Of a stretch of DNA of 64,000 nucleotides, positions 8,475-17,154 are shown one piece after another. Origin of the DNA: Moraxellaceae bacterium (GTDB lineage: Bacteria > Pseudomonadota > Gammaproteobacteria > Pseudomonadales > Moraxellaceae). Both the position numbers and the translations under genes were made by a program. The stretch is from assembly GCA_029237815.1 (NCBI GenBank), contig JAQZBP010000009.1:124001-188000 (forward strand), in the 5' to 3' direction. The notes beneath the pieces are model-generated. The model saw nothing but the letters and a program-made list of their open reading frames with translations, made no database searches and had not been told where the DNA came from. The stretch's first letter is position 1. Each line of letters starts with the position of its first letter.

Positions 8475-9316
8475 GCAAGCACCGGAAGGTTGCCGCTGCC
8501 GGCATGACCGTGCGCCGCATGGATTTCGATTTCGACAATCTGCCACGCTACTGGGCCGACAACGATCCTTTCCTCACGCATATGCTGAACGCGCTCTCGG
8601 CGACGTTTCCCGAAGGCGAGCGCATGTTCATCGAGAGCGTGCGCGCCTTCCGTGACCGCATCACCGATCCGGAAATGCAGAAAGCGGTGAGCGACTTCAT
8701 CGGCCAGGAAGCCATGCATTCCAGGGAGCACCTGGCCTATAACCGCTACGCCAGGCAGCACGGCATCGACCTCGGCTTCATCGAGAACTTCGTGACGCAG
8801 CGCGTGGCCTTCATCCAGAAGCAGCTCCCGCCCATCCGCCAGCTCGCCATCACCTGCGCGCTGGAGCACTTCACGGCCATCCTCGCCGAGCAGATCCTGA
8901 CCACGCCGGAGTTCTACGAGAAGCTGGACCCCATCGCCCGCGACCTCTGGCTCTGGCATGCGGTGGAGGAGAACGAGCACAAGGCCGTCGCCTTCGACGT
9001 GTACGAGCAGATGGGCGGCAGCTATGTCATGCGCGCGCGCGTGATGGCGCTAACCACCTATTTCTTCATTGCCCACCAGATGTGGTTCCACGCCCGCCTG
9101 CTCAAGGCCGACGGCAAGCTCTGGGACCTTACGATGTGGGCGAAGGGCCTGAACACGCTGTGGGGCCGCAAGGGCTGGTTCCGCAAGCTGGTGCCGGCCT
9201 ACCTGGATTACTACCGCCGCGGCTTCCACCCCTGGCAGCACGACACGCGTGCGCTGCTGGAAAAATGGAAGCGCGAACTCGCGCTCGAGAAGTACGCCGT
9301 GAAAAAGGCGGCCTGA
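8471..9316 (+). CDS. PF10118 'predicted metal-dependent hydrolase', paralog 3
   Basis: This 281-residue paralog starts inside the ATGA overlap with paralog 2. Motifs are FPEGE, IGQEAMHSREH, CALEHFTAILAEQ and WHAVEENEHKA. It resembles paralog 1 more than paralog 2 in the ADNDPFLTHMLNALSATFPEG region. The flavin monooxygenase starts 33 nt downstream, so paralogs 2 and 3, the monooxygenase and perhaps the hydrolase form one transcript. Confidence 0.88.
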   Translation: MSKHRKVAAAGMTVRRMDFDFDNLPRYWADNDPFLTHMLNALSATFPEGERMFIESVRAFRDRITDPEMQKAVSDFIGQEAMHSREHLAYNRYARQHGIDLGFIENFVTQRVAFIQKQLPPIRQLAITCALEHFTAILAEQILTTPEFYEKLDPIARDLWLWHAVEENEHKAVAFDVYEQMGGSYVMRARVMALTTYFFIAHQMWFHARLLKADGKLWDLTMWAKGLNTLWGRKGWFRKLVPAYLDYYRRGFHPWQHDTRALLEKWKRELALEKYAVKKAA

Positions 9317-9349
9317 CCGAGCGCCCCATCCGACCGAGGTGAATTACGC

Positions 9350-10876
9350 ATGACCGCGACGCAGACTCCTTACATCGACCAGGCCGACTTTCCCATCATC
9401 ATCATCGGGACTGGGTTTTCCGGCATTGCCATGGGGATCATGCTGAAGCAGGCCGGCATCGACTCCTTCACCATCTACGAAAAGGCCGACGACATCGGCG
9501 GCACCTGGCGCGACAACACCTATCCCGGCGCCGCCTGCGACGTGGGCTCCTATCTCTACTCCTACTCCTTCGAGCCCAAGCCGGACTGGAGCCGCACGTT
9601 CTCGCCGCAGCAGGAAATCCAGCAGTACCTGAAGCACTGCGCCGACAAATACGGGATCGCCGGACACATCCGGTTCGGCAGCGAACTCACCGACGCGGTG
9701 TTCGACGAGGCGAGCGGCGAGTGGACCGTCTCGATAAAGAAGAACGGCCGCAAGAAAAAGCACCAGGCCCGCGCAGTCATCCTCGGCAATGGCGCGCTGT
9801 CCACGCCGCAGCTGCCGGACATTGCCGGCCTCAAGAACTTCAAGGGCCACATGTTCCATTCCGCGCGCTGGAACCACGACGTGGACCTCGCGGGCAAGCG
9901 CATCGCCGTGATCGGCACCGGCGCCTCCGCCATCCAGATCATCCCGCAGATGCAGAAGATCGCCGGCAAGCTGAAGGTGTTCCAGCGCACACCCGCCTGG
10001 ATCATGCCCAAGGCCGACCGTCCGATGCGCGCGCTGGAGCAGGCCGTGTTCAAGCGCGTGCCACAGCTGCAGTCGCTCTACCGCGACGCGATCTACTGGC
10101 GCAACGAGATGTACGCCACCGGCTTCGTCGTCGATCCGCGCCTGATGAAGGCCGGCGAGTTCGTCGCCAACCTGTATCGCAAGCAGCAGGTGAAGGACCC
10201 CATCCTGCGCGCCAAGCTGACGCCCGCCTACACCATGGGCTGCAAGCGCACGCTGCTCTCCAACGAGTACTACCCGGCAATGTGCGCGGCCAATGTGGAC
10301 CTCGTGACCACCGGCATCGACCGCATCACCGAAAAAGGCGTGCGCACGAAAGACGGCGTGGAGCACGAAGTCGACGCCGTCATCCTGGCGACCGGCTTCA
10401 TGACCACGGACTACCTGTCGAAGCTGAACCTGGTGGGCCGCGACGGCCGCAACCAGAACGAGGTACTGGCCGAGCGCCCCGAGCACTACAAGGGCATCAC
10501 CGTGCGCGGCTTTCCCAACGCCTTCCTGCTCATGGGCCCGAACACCGGCCTCGGCCACAACTCCATGGTGTTCATGATCGAGGCCCAGGTGCGCTACGTG
10601 ACACAGTGCATCGAAGCCATCCGCCAGCGCGGCCTGAAGTTCATCGATGTGAAGGCGGAGGTGCAGCAGGCCTACACCGTCCGCATCCAGGAAAAGCTGC
10701 AGAAGTCGGTGTGGGCCTCCGGCTGCCAGAGCTGGTACCTCGACAAGGAGGGCCGCAACATGGCCGCCTGGCCGGGCTACACCTGGCAGTACTGGCTGGA
10801 GACGCGCCGCGTCAGCCTGAGCGACTTCGAGCAGGTGCCGTTGCGGACCACTTCCGGCCGCCTGGCCGCCGCCTGA
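9350..10876 (+). CDS. flavin-containing (Baeyer-Villiger-type) monooxygenase
   Basis: This 508-residue flavoprotein has two Rossmann motifs: GTGFSGIAMG for FAD near residue 17-26 and GTGASAIQ for NADPH near residue 188. Between them lies FKGHMFHSARWN. This matches the Baeyer-Villiger fingerprint FxGxxxHxxxW(P/D) except that Asn follows the Trp. An ATG motif near the C-terminal part (ILATGFMTTDY) is also present. Such enzymes insert oxygen next to a ketone, giving esters or lactones. An alpha/beta hydrolase downstream could cleave the product. GAGGTG precedes the ATG. The substrate (cyclic ketone, steroid-like or long-chain ketone) cannot be read from sequence. Confidence 0.92.
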   Translation: MTATQTPYIDQADFPIIIIGTGFSGIAMGIMLKQAGIDSFTIYEKADDIGGTWRDNTYPGAACDVGSYLYSYSFEPKPDWSRTFSPQQEIQQYLKHCADKYGIAGHIRFGSELTDAVFDEASGEWTVSIKKNGRKKKHQARAVILGNGALSTPQLPDIAGLKNFKGHMFHSARWNHDVDLAGKRIAVIGTGASAIQIIPQMQKIAGKLKVFQRTPAWIMPKADRPMRALEQAVFKRVPQLQSLYRDAIYWRNEMYATGFVVDPRLMKAGEFVANLYRKQQVKDPILRAKLTPAYTMGCKRTLLSNEYYPAMCAANVDLVTTGIDRITEKGVRTKDGVEHEVDAVILATGFMTTDYLSKLNLVGRDGRNQNEVLAERPEHYKGITVRGFPNAFLLMGPNTGLGHNSMVFMIEAQVRYVTQCIEAIRQRGLKFIDVKAEVQQAYTVRIQEKLQKSVWASGCQSWYLDKEGRNMAAWPGYTWQYWLETRRVSLSDFEQVPLRTTSGRLAAA

Positions 10877-11025
10877 CGCGACAATGGCAGGGGGCACCCC
10901 CTTGCCAGGCCGCCGACTCGCGCTCCGCGTTGGCGGGACACCCTGTCCGTAACAAGACAACCGGCAATCCCCGGCAATAACCACGGCCACCGCCGACCGG
11001 CGCTGGCCATCAGGAGAAATGCTCC

Positions 11026-11958
11026 ATGGCGCGTCAGCTCAAGCCCTTTGAGCAGCTCCCGTTTGCCGAGGTGCCCGACGCCCCTCGACGGCCCCATCCC
11101 TATTTCGCTGCGGAGCAACGCCAGGTCACCGTCCGCTCGGCGCATTTCGGCACCGTGAAAATGCACGTCAGCGTCTATGGCGAGGGCCCGCCCTTGCTGT
11201 TGCTGCACGGGCTGATGACCGCGAGCTATTCGTTCCGCTATGTGCTGGAACCGCTCGCCCGGCATTTCACGCTCTATATCCCCGACCTGCTGGGCGGCGG
11301 CCGCTCCGACAAGCCGCGCACCTCCTACGGCCCGGACGACCTCGCCCGATCCGTGGGCGAGTTGATGCGCGAGCTGGGCATATGGGGAGCGCCCGCCATC
11401 GGCAACTCCATGGGCGGCTACCTGCTCATGCGCCTGGCGCTGCTCGAGCCCACGGCGATGCACCGTCTGGTGAACCTGCACAGCCCCGGCCTCCCGACGG
11501 CACGGATGTATGCCCTGGCAGCCGTTGCAGCCGTCCCACCCGCCTTTGACGGCGTGCTGGCGGCCCTGGTCGCCCGCAATGCCGAGCGCTGGGTTCACCA
11601 GAACGTGCACTACCATGATGAGTCCCTGAAATCGCGTGAGGAGCATCGCGAGTATGCCGGGGCACTGACCTCGGAAGGCGGGGTCAACGGCCTGGCGCGA
11701 CACCTGGCCGACACTCTGGCGGTCAGCGAGATGCGCCGGTTCGAGCAGAAGCTGAAGACACTGGACCGCTTCCCTGTTCCGCTGCTGCTGGTCTACGCGC
11801 GGCAGGACAAGATGGTGCCCCCCGTCGTTGGCGAGCGGCTGGCCCGGCTGGTGCCCGACGCACGCATCGAGTGGCTGGAAGAAGCCTCTCACTTTGCACA
11901 CGTCGATGCGCCGGACGCGTTCCTGCGCGCGGCATTGCCATTCCTGACCACACACTGA
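11026..11958 (+). CDS. alpha/beta hydrolase (esterase/lactonase-like)
   Basis: This 310-residue protein of the alpha/beta-hydrolase fold has an oxyanion-hole segment LLLLHGLMT, nucleophile elbow GNSMGGYL (Ser in GxSxG), acid region RQDKMVPP and catalytic His in ASHFAHVDAP. No signal peptide is evident, so it is probably cytosolic. The ATG follows AGGAG by about 9 nt. Position 150 nt after the flavin monooxygenase suggests hydrolysis of its ester or lactone product. That role is inferred from context only; meta-cleavage-type hydrolases look similar. Confidence 0.9.
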   Translation: MARQLKPFEQLPFAEVPDAPRRPHPYFAAEQRQVTVRSAHFGTVKMHVSVYGEGPPLLLLHGLMTASYSFRYVLEPLARHFTLYIPDLLGGGRSDKPRTSYGPDDLARSVGELMRELGIWGAPAIGNSMGGYLLMRLALLEPTAMHRLVNLHSPGLPTARMYALAAVAAVPPAFDGVLAALVARNAERWVHQNVHYHDESLKSREEHREYAGALTSEGGVNGLARHLADTLAVSEMRRFEQKLKTLDRFPVPLLLVYARQDKMVPPVVGERLARLVPDARIEWLEEASHFAHVDAPDAFLRAALPFLTTH

Positions 11959-12121
11959 CGGCACGTCAGCCCGGGCGCCGTCCATCCGGACGAGCAAGAG
12001 GCTCCTTCCCGCCGACCAACGAAACCAGGACGCGTCAGGAATTGGCGAGTCTCCGCCCCGCCGCTAGAATGCCGCTCCTTCCCGCCGCGCCCGACGCGGC
12101 CCTGCCTGCGGTCTTGCTCCC

Positions 12122-14134
12122 TTGTCCCTGAACGATCTCAATCCCCGCCAGCGCGAGGCCGTGCGCCATATCGGCACGCCCTTGCTCGTGCTCGCTGGCG
12201 CCGGCTCCGGCAAGACGTCGGTCATCACCCGCAAGATCGCCTACCTCATCCAGGAGTGTGGCATTCCGGCCAGCAAGATCGTCTCGGTGACCTTCACCAA
12301 CAAGGCCGCGCGCGAGATGAAGGAGCGCGCCGGCAAGCTGGTGCAGGGCAAGGAGGCACGCGGCCTCACGGTGTCCACCTTCCATAACCTCGGCCTCAAC
12401 ATCCTGCGCCGCGAGCTCCAGCACTTCGGCCTCAAGAACGGCTTCTCCATCTTCGACGCCGACGACTCGCGCACCCTTATCAGCGAACTGCTGCACCGCG
12501 AGAACGCCTCCGACAAGGTCGACCTCATCCGCAACCTGGTCTCCAGCTTCAAGAACGACCTGCTGCTGCCGGCCGAGGCCATGAGCCGCGCCGAGAACGA
12601 CGGCGAGGCACTCGCCGCCCAGGTCTATGCCGAGTACAACCGCCACCTGCGCGCCTACAACGCGGTGGACTTCGACGACCTGATCCTGCTGCCCACCGTC
12701 GCTTTCCGCGACGACAAGGACCTGCGCGAGCGCTGGCAGAGCCGCATCCACTACCTGCTGGTGGACGAGTACCAGGACACCAACATGGCGCAGTACCTGC
12801 TGGTGAAGCTGCTGGTGGGTTCGCGCAGCGCACTGACAGCGGTGGGCGACGACGACCAGTCCATCTACGCCTGGCGCGGCGCACGCCCCGAGAACATGGT
12901 GGCGCTGACCGAGGACTTCCCCGGCCTCGAGGTGATCAAGCTGGAGCAGAACTACCGCTCCACCAGCCGCATCCTGAAGGCGGCCAACACCGTCATCGCC
13001 AACAACCCGCATGTGTTCGAGAAGCAGCTGTGGAGCCAGATGGGCATGGGCGATCCCATCCGCGTGCTCACCTGCCCCAACGAGGACGGCGAGGCCGAGC
13101 GCGTCGCCACCGACATCCTCAACCACAAGATGATGCACCGCACCGCCTTCCGCGATTACGCCATCCTCTACCGCGGCAACTTCCAGTCGCGCCTGCTGGA
13201 AACCAAGCTGCGTGAGCTGCAGATCCCCTACAAGGTCTCCGGCGGCCAGAGCTTCTTTGCCAAGGCGGAGATCAAGGACGTCATGTCCTATCTCAGGCTC
13301 ATCATCAATCCCGACGATGACAACGCCTTCCTGCGCGTGGTCAACACGCCCAAGCGCGAGCTCGGCCCCTCCACCATCGAGAAACTGGGTGCCTACGCCC
13401 AGCAGCGCGGCTGCTCCATGCTCAGTGCCTGCGACGAGATGGGCCTGGGCCTGCACATGCAGGAGCGGCAGCACGCCAAGTTGCAGGAGTTCGCGCAGTG
13501 GCTGCACGACACCGCGCGCAACGTGGTCGAGGGCGAGAGCCTGAACGCCATCCGCCAGATGCTGGTCGACATCCAGTACGACGACCACCTGCGCGACACC
13601 TCGGGCACGCCGGCACAGGCCGACAAGCGCATCGAGAACGTGCAGAGCCTGCTCAACTCCATCCAGAAGATGGCCGACAAGCAGGATGACGAGGATGACA
13701 AGGCCATCGAGAATGTCATCCGCAAGCTGGTGTTGATTGACCTGCTGGAACAGCAGGCGGAAGAGGAAGACCTGGATCGCGTACAGCTCATGACCCTGCA
13801 TGCCGCCAAGGGCCTGGAGTTCCCGCACACCTACATCATCGGGATGGAAGAGGACCTGCTGCCGCACCGCAACAGCATCGAGGCCGACACCATCGAGGAA
13901 GAGCGTCGCCTGATGTACGTGGGCATCACCCGCGCCAAGAAAACGCTGACGCTGACGCATGCGCTGCGGCGCAAGTCCGGCGGCGAGAACCTGCCGACCA
14001 CGCCCAGCCGCTTCCTGGACGAGCTGCCGGCGGACGACCTGGAGTGGGAAGGCAAGACCAGCACGCGCAACGACGAGCAGAAGAAGGCGCTGGGCCACGC
14101 CCATCTTGCCGGCCTGAAGGACCTGTTCAAGTAG
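12122..14134 (+). CDS. rep: ATP-dependent DNA helicase Rep
   Basis: This is a 670-residue UvrD/Rep-type superfamily 1 helicase, close to E. coli Rep in length. Motifs are Walker A GAGSGKT, TFTNKAAREMKER (Ia), DEYQDTN (II), GDDDQSIYAWRGA (III), LEQNYRST (IV), LMTLHAAKGLEF (V) and EERRLMYVGITRAKK (VI). It unwinds 3'-5' and supports replication-fork progress. The start is TTG at 12122, chosen because MSLNDLNPRQREAV aligns with the family N-terminus; no clear Shine-Dalgarno precedes it. Its TAG stop lies inside an intergenic inverted-repeat unit. Confidence 0.96.
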   Translation: MSLNDLNPRQREAVRHIGTPLLVLAGAGSGKTSVITRKIAYLIQECGIPASKIVSVTFTNKAAREMKERAGKLVQGKEARGLTVSTFHNLGLNILRRELQHFGLKNGFSIFDADDSRTLISELLHRENASDKVDLIRNLVSSFKNDLLLPAEAMSRAENDGEALAAQVYAEYNRHLRAYNAVDFDDLILLPTVAFRDDKDLRERWQSRIHYLLVDEYQDTNMAQYLLVKLLVGSRSALTAVGDDDQSIYAWRGARPENMVALTEDFPGLEVIKLEQNYRSTSRILKAANTVIANNPHVFEKQLWSQMGMGDPIRVLTCPNEDGEAERVATDILNHKMMHRTAFRDYAILYRGNFQSRLLETKLRELQIPYKVSGGQSFFAKAEIKDVMSYLRLIINPDDDNAFLRVVNTPKRELGPSTIEKLGAYAQQRGCSMLSACDEMGLGLHMQERQHAKLQEFAQWLHDTARNVVEGESLNAIRQMLVDIQYDDHLRDTSGTPAQADKRIENVQSLLNSIQKMADKQDDEDDKAIENVIRKLVLIDLLEQQAEEEDLDRVQLMTLHAAKGLEFPHTYIIGMEEDLLPHRNSIEADTIEEERRLMYVGITRAKKTLTLTHALRRKSGGENLPTTPSRFLDELPADDLEWEGKTSTRNDEQKKALGHAHLAGLKDLFK

Positions 14135-14213
14135 GTCGGGCTTCAGCCCGACGACTGCCTCAACACGCCAGTTCCAGGGAGCAATGGAGTTGTCTGGCTG
14201 AAGCCCGAGCTAC
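14131..14213. repeat. inverted pair of GTAGsTCGGGCTTCAGCC elements
   Basis: One unit (GTAGGTCGGGCTTCAGCCCG, 14131-14150) forms its own hairpin (GTCGGGC/GCCCGAC). A second unit in opposite orientation lies at 14197-14213 (reverse complement GTAGCTCGGGCTTCAGCC). Together they could fold as a larger stem. The rep stop codon is within the first unit. This looks like a REP-type intergenic element. Confidence 0.7.
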
Positions 14214-14238
14214 GGATTCGAGGCAGGGGCAACAAATA

Positions 14239-14265
14239 AAAAGGGGAGCCATCTGGCTCCCCTTT
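14239..14265. terminator. Rho-independent terminator, probably bidirectional
   Basis: A perfect 9-bp stem (GGGGAGCCA / TGGCTCCCC) with a 2-nt loop is preceded by an A-run and followed by TTT. It sits between the convergent rep and cytochrome c5 genes and could serve both. Confidence 0.85.
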
Positions 14266-14283
14266 CTCGCTCCCGCTGACCGC

Positions 14284-14745
14284 TTACTTGGTCATGTAGT
14301 CCACGGCAGCCTTGATCTCGTCATCCGAGCAGATCATGCACATGCCCTTGGGGGGCATGGCACGAATGCCAGCGAGGGCGTGCTTGTACAGGGTGGCCTT
14401 GCCCTGGGCGATGCGGGGGCCCCAGGCGCCCTTGTCGCCGACCTTCGGGGCGCCGGCAGCGCCGGTGCCATGGCAGCCTGCGCAGCTGGCGTTGTAAACG
14501 ACGTCGCCGGCACGCGGGGCGCCACCGGCGGCAGGTGCAGCGGCCGCGGCCTGCACGCCTTCGCAGGGCTGGCCTTCCACGCAGACGCTGCCCACCGGCT
14601 TGATGCGCTCGATGGTGGCGCGCTGGGTGTAGACGCCACGCTCGCCGACCGGGTGGGGGGACACGTCCTTGGTGGTCTTGGCAGCCAGCGCGGAACCGGC
14701 AACGCTGAGCCCGAATACGGCCAGCAACAGGGAGATCTTCTTCAC
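14284..14745 (-). CDS. cytochrome c5-like class I c-type cytochrome
   Basis: This is a 153-residue periplasmic cytochrome. The GTG start at 14745 gives a clean signal peptide (VKKISLLLAVFGLSVAGSALAA). It has an Ala/Pro-rich linker, one CASCAGCH heme-binding segment (CxxCH), an axial Met region AMPPKGM and the CMIC pair typical of cytochrome c5. It transfers single electrons in the periplasm, probably to a terminal oxidase or peroxidase. An extra cysteine pair (VCVEGQPCEG) lies in the N-terminal linker; such pairs are seen in some relatives. Confidence 0.93.
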   Translation of the reverse strand: MKKISLLLAVFGLSVAGSALAAKTTKDVSPHPVGERGVYTQRATIERIKPVGSVCVEGQPCEGVQAAAAAPAAGGAPRAGDVVYNASCAGCHGTGAAGAPKVGDKGAWGPRIAQGKATLYKHALAGIRAMPPKGMCMICSDDEIKAAVDYMTK

Positions 14746-14867
14746 GGCAACCTCAGCGGAATGGGCAGTCTGGAATTCTTGCAGGCGTAGCCTGAAAAGC
14801 GGGCGGAGTATAACCACAATCTCCTGCGACCAAAAGCTGGGCACTGCACCAGGAACAGGCTGGAGCC

Positions 14868-17081
14868 TCAGGTGCTGTCCCGCACACGCCGTGCCAGCTC
14901 CGCCTGACGGAAGGCTTGGGACACGACGCTGCGCAGGTTCTCGTCGTCCCAAGGCTTCAGCAGGAACTTGTAGACCTCGCCCTGATTGATGGCGTCGGTG
15001 ATAGTTCCAAGGTCGGTATATCCCGAGAGCACCATGCGCACCGTGTCCGGGTAGAGCCCCTTCACTCGGCTCAGGAACTCCGTCCCGCTCATTTCCGGCA
15101 TGCGCTGATCCGAAATGATGACTTGCACGTCGTACTTGGCCAGTATCTCGAAGGCCTCCTGGGCGTGCCCTGCCATCAGGACCTCATAGCGATCGCGGCG
15201 CAGCACCCGGGCCAGGGCGCGCAGCACGTTCTCCTCGTCGTCCAGGAGCAGTAGCGTTTGCCGCTTGGGTCCGGCCTCGCCGGCCTGGGGATGGACAATG
15301 TCGCGCCGTTCACGCAGAAAGCCGACCAGCTCCCCGCCCGGCAAGGGCCGGCTGAAATAGAAACCCTGGAAGGCGTCGCACTGGATCTTCTTCAGGAACA
15401 GGTGCTGGGCCTCGGTCTCCACACCCTCCGCCACGACCTTGAGGCGCAGATGGTGGGCCAGGGAGATGATGCCCTGGGTGATATCGGCGTCATGGCGATC
15501 GCTGATGATGTTCTGGATGAAGGCGCGGTCGATCTTCACCTTGTTGAGGGGCAGGCGGCGCATGTTGGTGAGGCTGGAGAAGCCCGTGCCAAAATCGTCG
15601 ATCGCGACGCTGACACCGAGTTCGCGGAGCGCCCGCAGGGTGTCGACCGCTGACTCGACATTGCTTAAAAAGACCGACTCGGTAATCTCGATTTCGAGCA
15701 GATCGGCCGGCAGGCCCGAGTCGGTGAGCGCGTCTCGCACCATTCCCAGAAATCCGTTGCGCTTGAACAGCGTCGAGGCGACATTCACCGTCACGGCCAC
15801 TCGGGCGACGCCGCGCTCCAGCAGTTCTTTGTTGAAGGCGCAGGCCGTTCTCAACACCCATATTCCCAGTGCGGTCACTTGGCCGGCATCCTCGGCCGCA
15901 TGGATCAGCTCCACCGCCGGAATGGGACCTCGCTCAGGATGGCACCAGCGCAGCAGCGCCTCAATGGCGACGACTCGACCGCTACGACTGTCGACCTGCG
16001 GTTGGTAGTGCAGCTCGAGACTGTTGCGCTCGATAGCCTTGCGCAGATCATTGCGCAAGGCAAATCGCTCGCTGACATATTGATTGAGTTCGCCGGTGTA
16101 CCACTGCCACGTGTTGCGACCTTCCTGCTTGGCCTTGTACATGGCGAGATCCGCCTGCTGCACGAGCTCCTGCGGCTCCTCAAGACACCCGTCGCTCATG
16201 GTGATGCCGATACTCGCCGTCAGGTGGATCTCGTCATCGTCGACGCGGCAGGGCCGGGCGATGCCCTGCGCCAGCCGTTCCACCACGCCCAACGCCTGCC
16301 CCTCATTCTCTATGCCGTTCAACAGCACGATGAATTCATCCCCGCCCATGCGCGCCAGAACGTCACCGGTTCGAATCACCCCCGCCATGCGATGCGCGAT
16401 CTCGACCAGCAACTGATCGCCTACCCGATGCCCGAACAGGTCATTGATGGCCTTGAGACCATCCAGATCGATGAAGAGCACCGCCAGGCTGGAGTGCTGC
16501 TGCCGGGCCACGGCGCAAGCCGCCCGCAGCTGATCCTCCATCTGCTTTCGGTTGGGCAAGCCGGTCAGCAAATCATGGCGGATGGCATGCATCAATTCCG
16601 CCCGGCAACGGTACTGTTCGGTGACATCGTTCAGCACCGCCACGAAGTGACCGGCCTGACCGCGCTCGTCGGTAATGGGCGAAATCGAGAGCTCGATCCA
16701 CAACAGCCCCCCATCCTTGCGCGGGATGCGCACCACCAGATGCGCCTCGCGCCGCTCCGCAAAGGCGCGTGCGACCTCCTCGCGTGAGGCTGGCTCCGCC
16801 TCCCCCCCGGCAAGGATGGCCCCGCTCCGGCCCAGCACATCCGCCCGCGCAAGGCCTGTCATGCGCTCGAAGGCATGGTTGGCGTAGATGATCGGCCAGT
16901 CCGGCGCCGCCGCGTCGCAGATCACGATACCGTTGCAGGACGACTCCAGACTGCAGCGCAGCAGGTGCAATTGCCGCTCCATGTCGCCCTGCGTCGTGGT
17001 GTCCGGCGACTTCAGCAGGCGGGCGGCCTGTCCGGCCCGCGCCTTCAAAAAGGCCAGCACGGCATTTAGCTCCTGTACCAT
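14868..17081 (-). CDS. PAS-GGDEF-EAL-REC cyclic-di-GMP protein
   Basis: This 737-residue soluble protein contains, in order, a PAS domain (about 40-155), a GGDEF domain (160-325), an EAL domain (340-595) and a C-terminal receiver (607-730). GGDEF is intact (MGGDEF 246-250) with inhibitory I-site RTGD 237-240. EAL residues look complete (E374 in EALL, N433, ITE ending E468, DDFGTG 495-500, K516, E552, Q572), so both synthesis and breakdown of c-di-GMP are possible. The receiver has DDEEN, D658 and K709 in LLKPWDD. A C-terminal receiver is unusual; most are N-terminal. The ATG at 17081 follows GAGAG. It ends the signalling cluster, downstream of the REC-ATPase gene. Confidence 0.93.
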   Translation of the reverse strand: MVQELNAVLAFLKARAGQAARLLKSPDTTTQGDMERQLHLLRCSLESSCNGIVICDAAAPDWPIIYANHAFERMTGLARADVLGRSGAILAGGEAEPASREEVARAFAERREAHLVVRIPRKDGGLLWIELSISPITDERGQAGHFVAVLNDVTEQYRCRAELMHAIRHDLLTGLPNRKQMEDQLRAACAVARQQHSSLAVLFIDLDGLKAINDLFGHRVGDQLLVEIAHRMAGVIRTGDVLARMGGDEFIVLLNGIENEGQALGVVERLAQGIARPCRVDDDEIHLTASIGITMSDGCLEEPQELVQQADLAMYKAKQEGRNTWQWYTGELNQYVSERFALRNDLRKAIERNSLELHYQPQVDSRSGRVVAIEALLRWCHPERGPIPAVELIHAAEDAGQVTALGIWVLRTACAFNKELLERGVARVAVTVNVASTLFKRNGFLGMVRDALTDSGLPADLLEIEITESVFLSNVESAVDTLRALRELGVSVAIDDFGTGFSSLTNMRRLPLNKVKIDRAFIQNIISDRHDADITQGIISLAHHLRLKVVAEGVETEAQHLFLKKIQCDAFQGFYFSRPLPGGELVGFLRERRDIVHPQAGEAGPKRQTLLLLDDEENVLRALARVLRRDRYEVLMAGHAQEAFEILAKYDVQVIISDQRMPEMSGTEFLSRVKGLYPDTVRMVLSGYTDLGTITDAINQGEVYKFLLKPWDDENLRSVVSQAFRQAELARRVRDST

Positions 17082-17154
17082 ATCGTTCTCTCGCTCACGT
17101 GATCCACGCCCGCCCCACCGTGGCAATGCCAGCCCTGCTGCACCTGCGCCCCAC

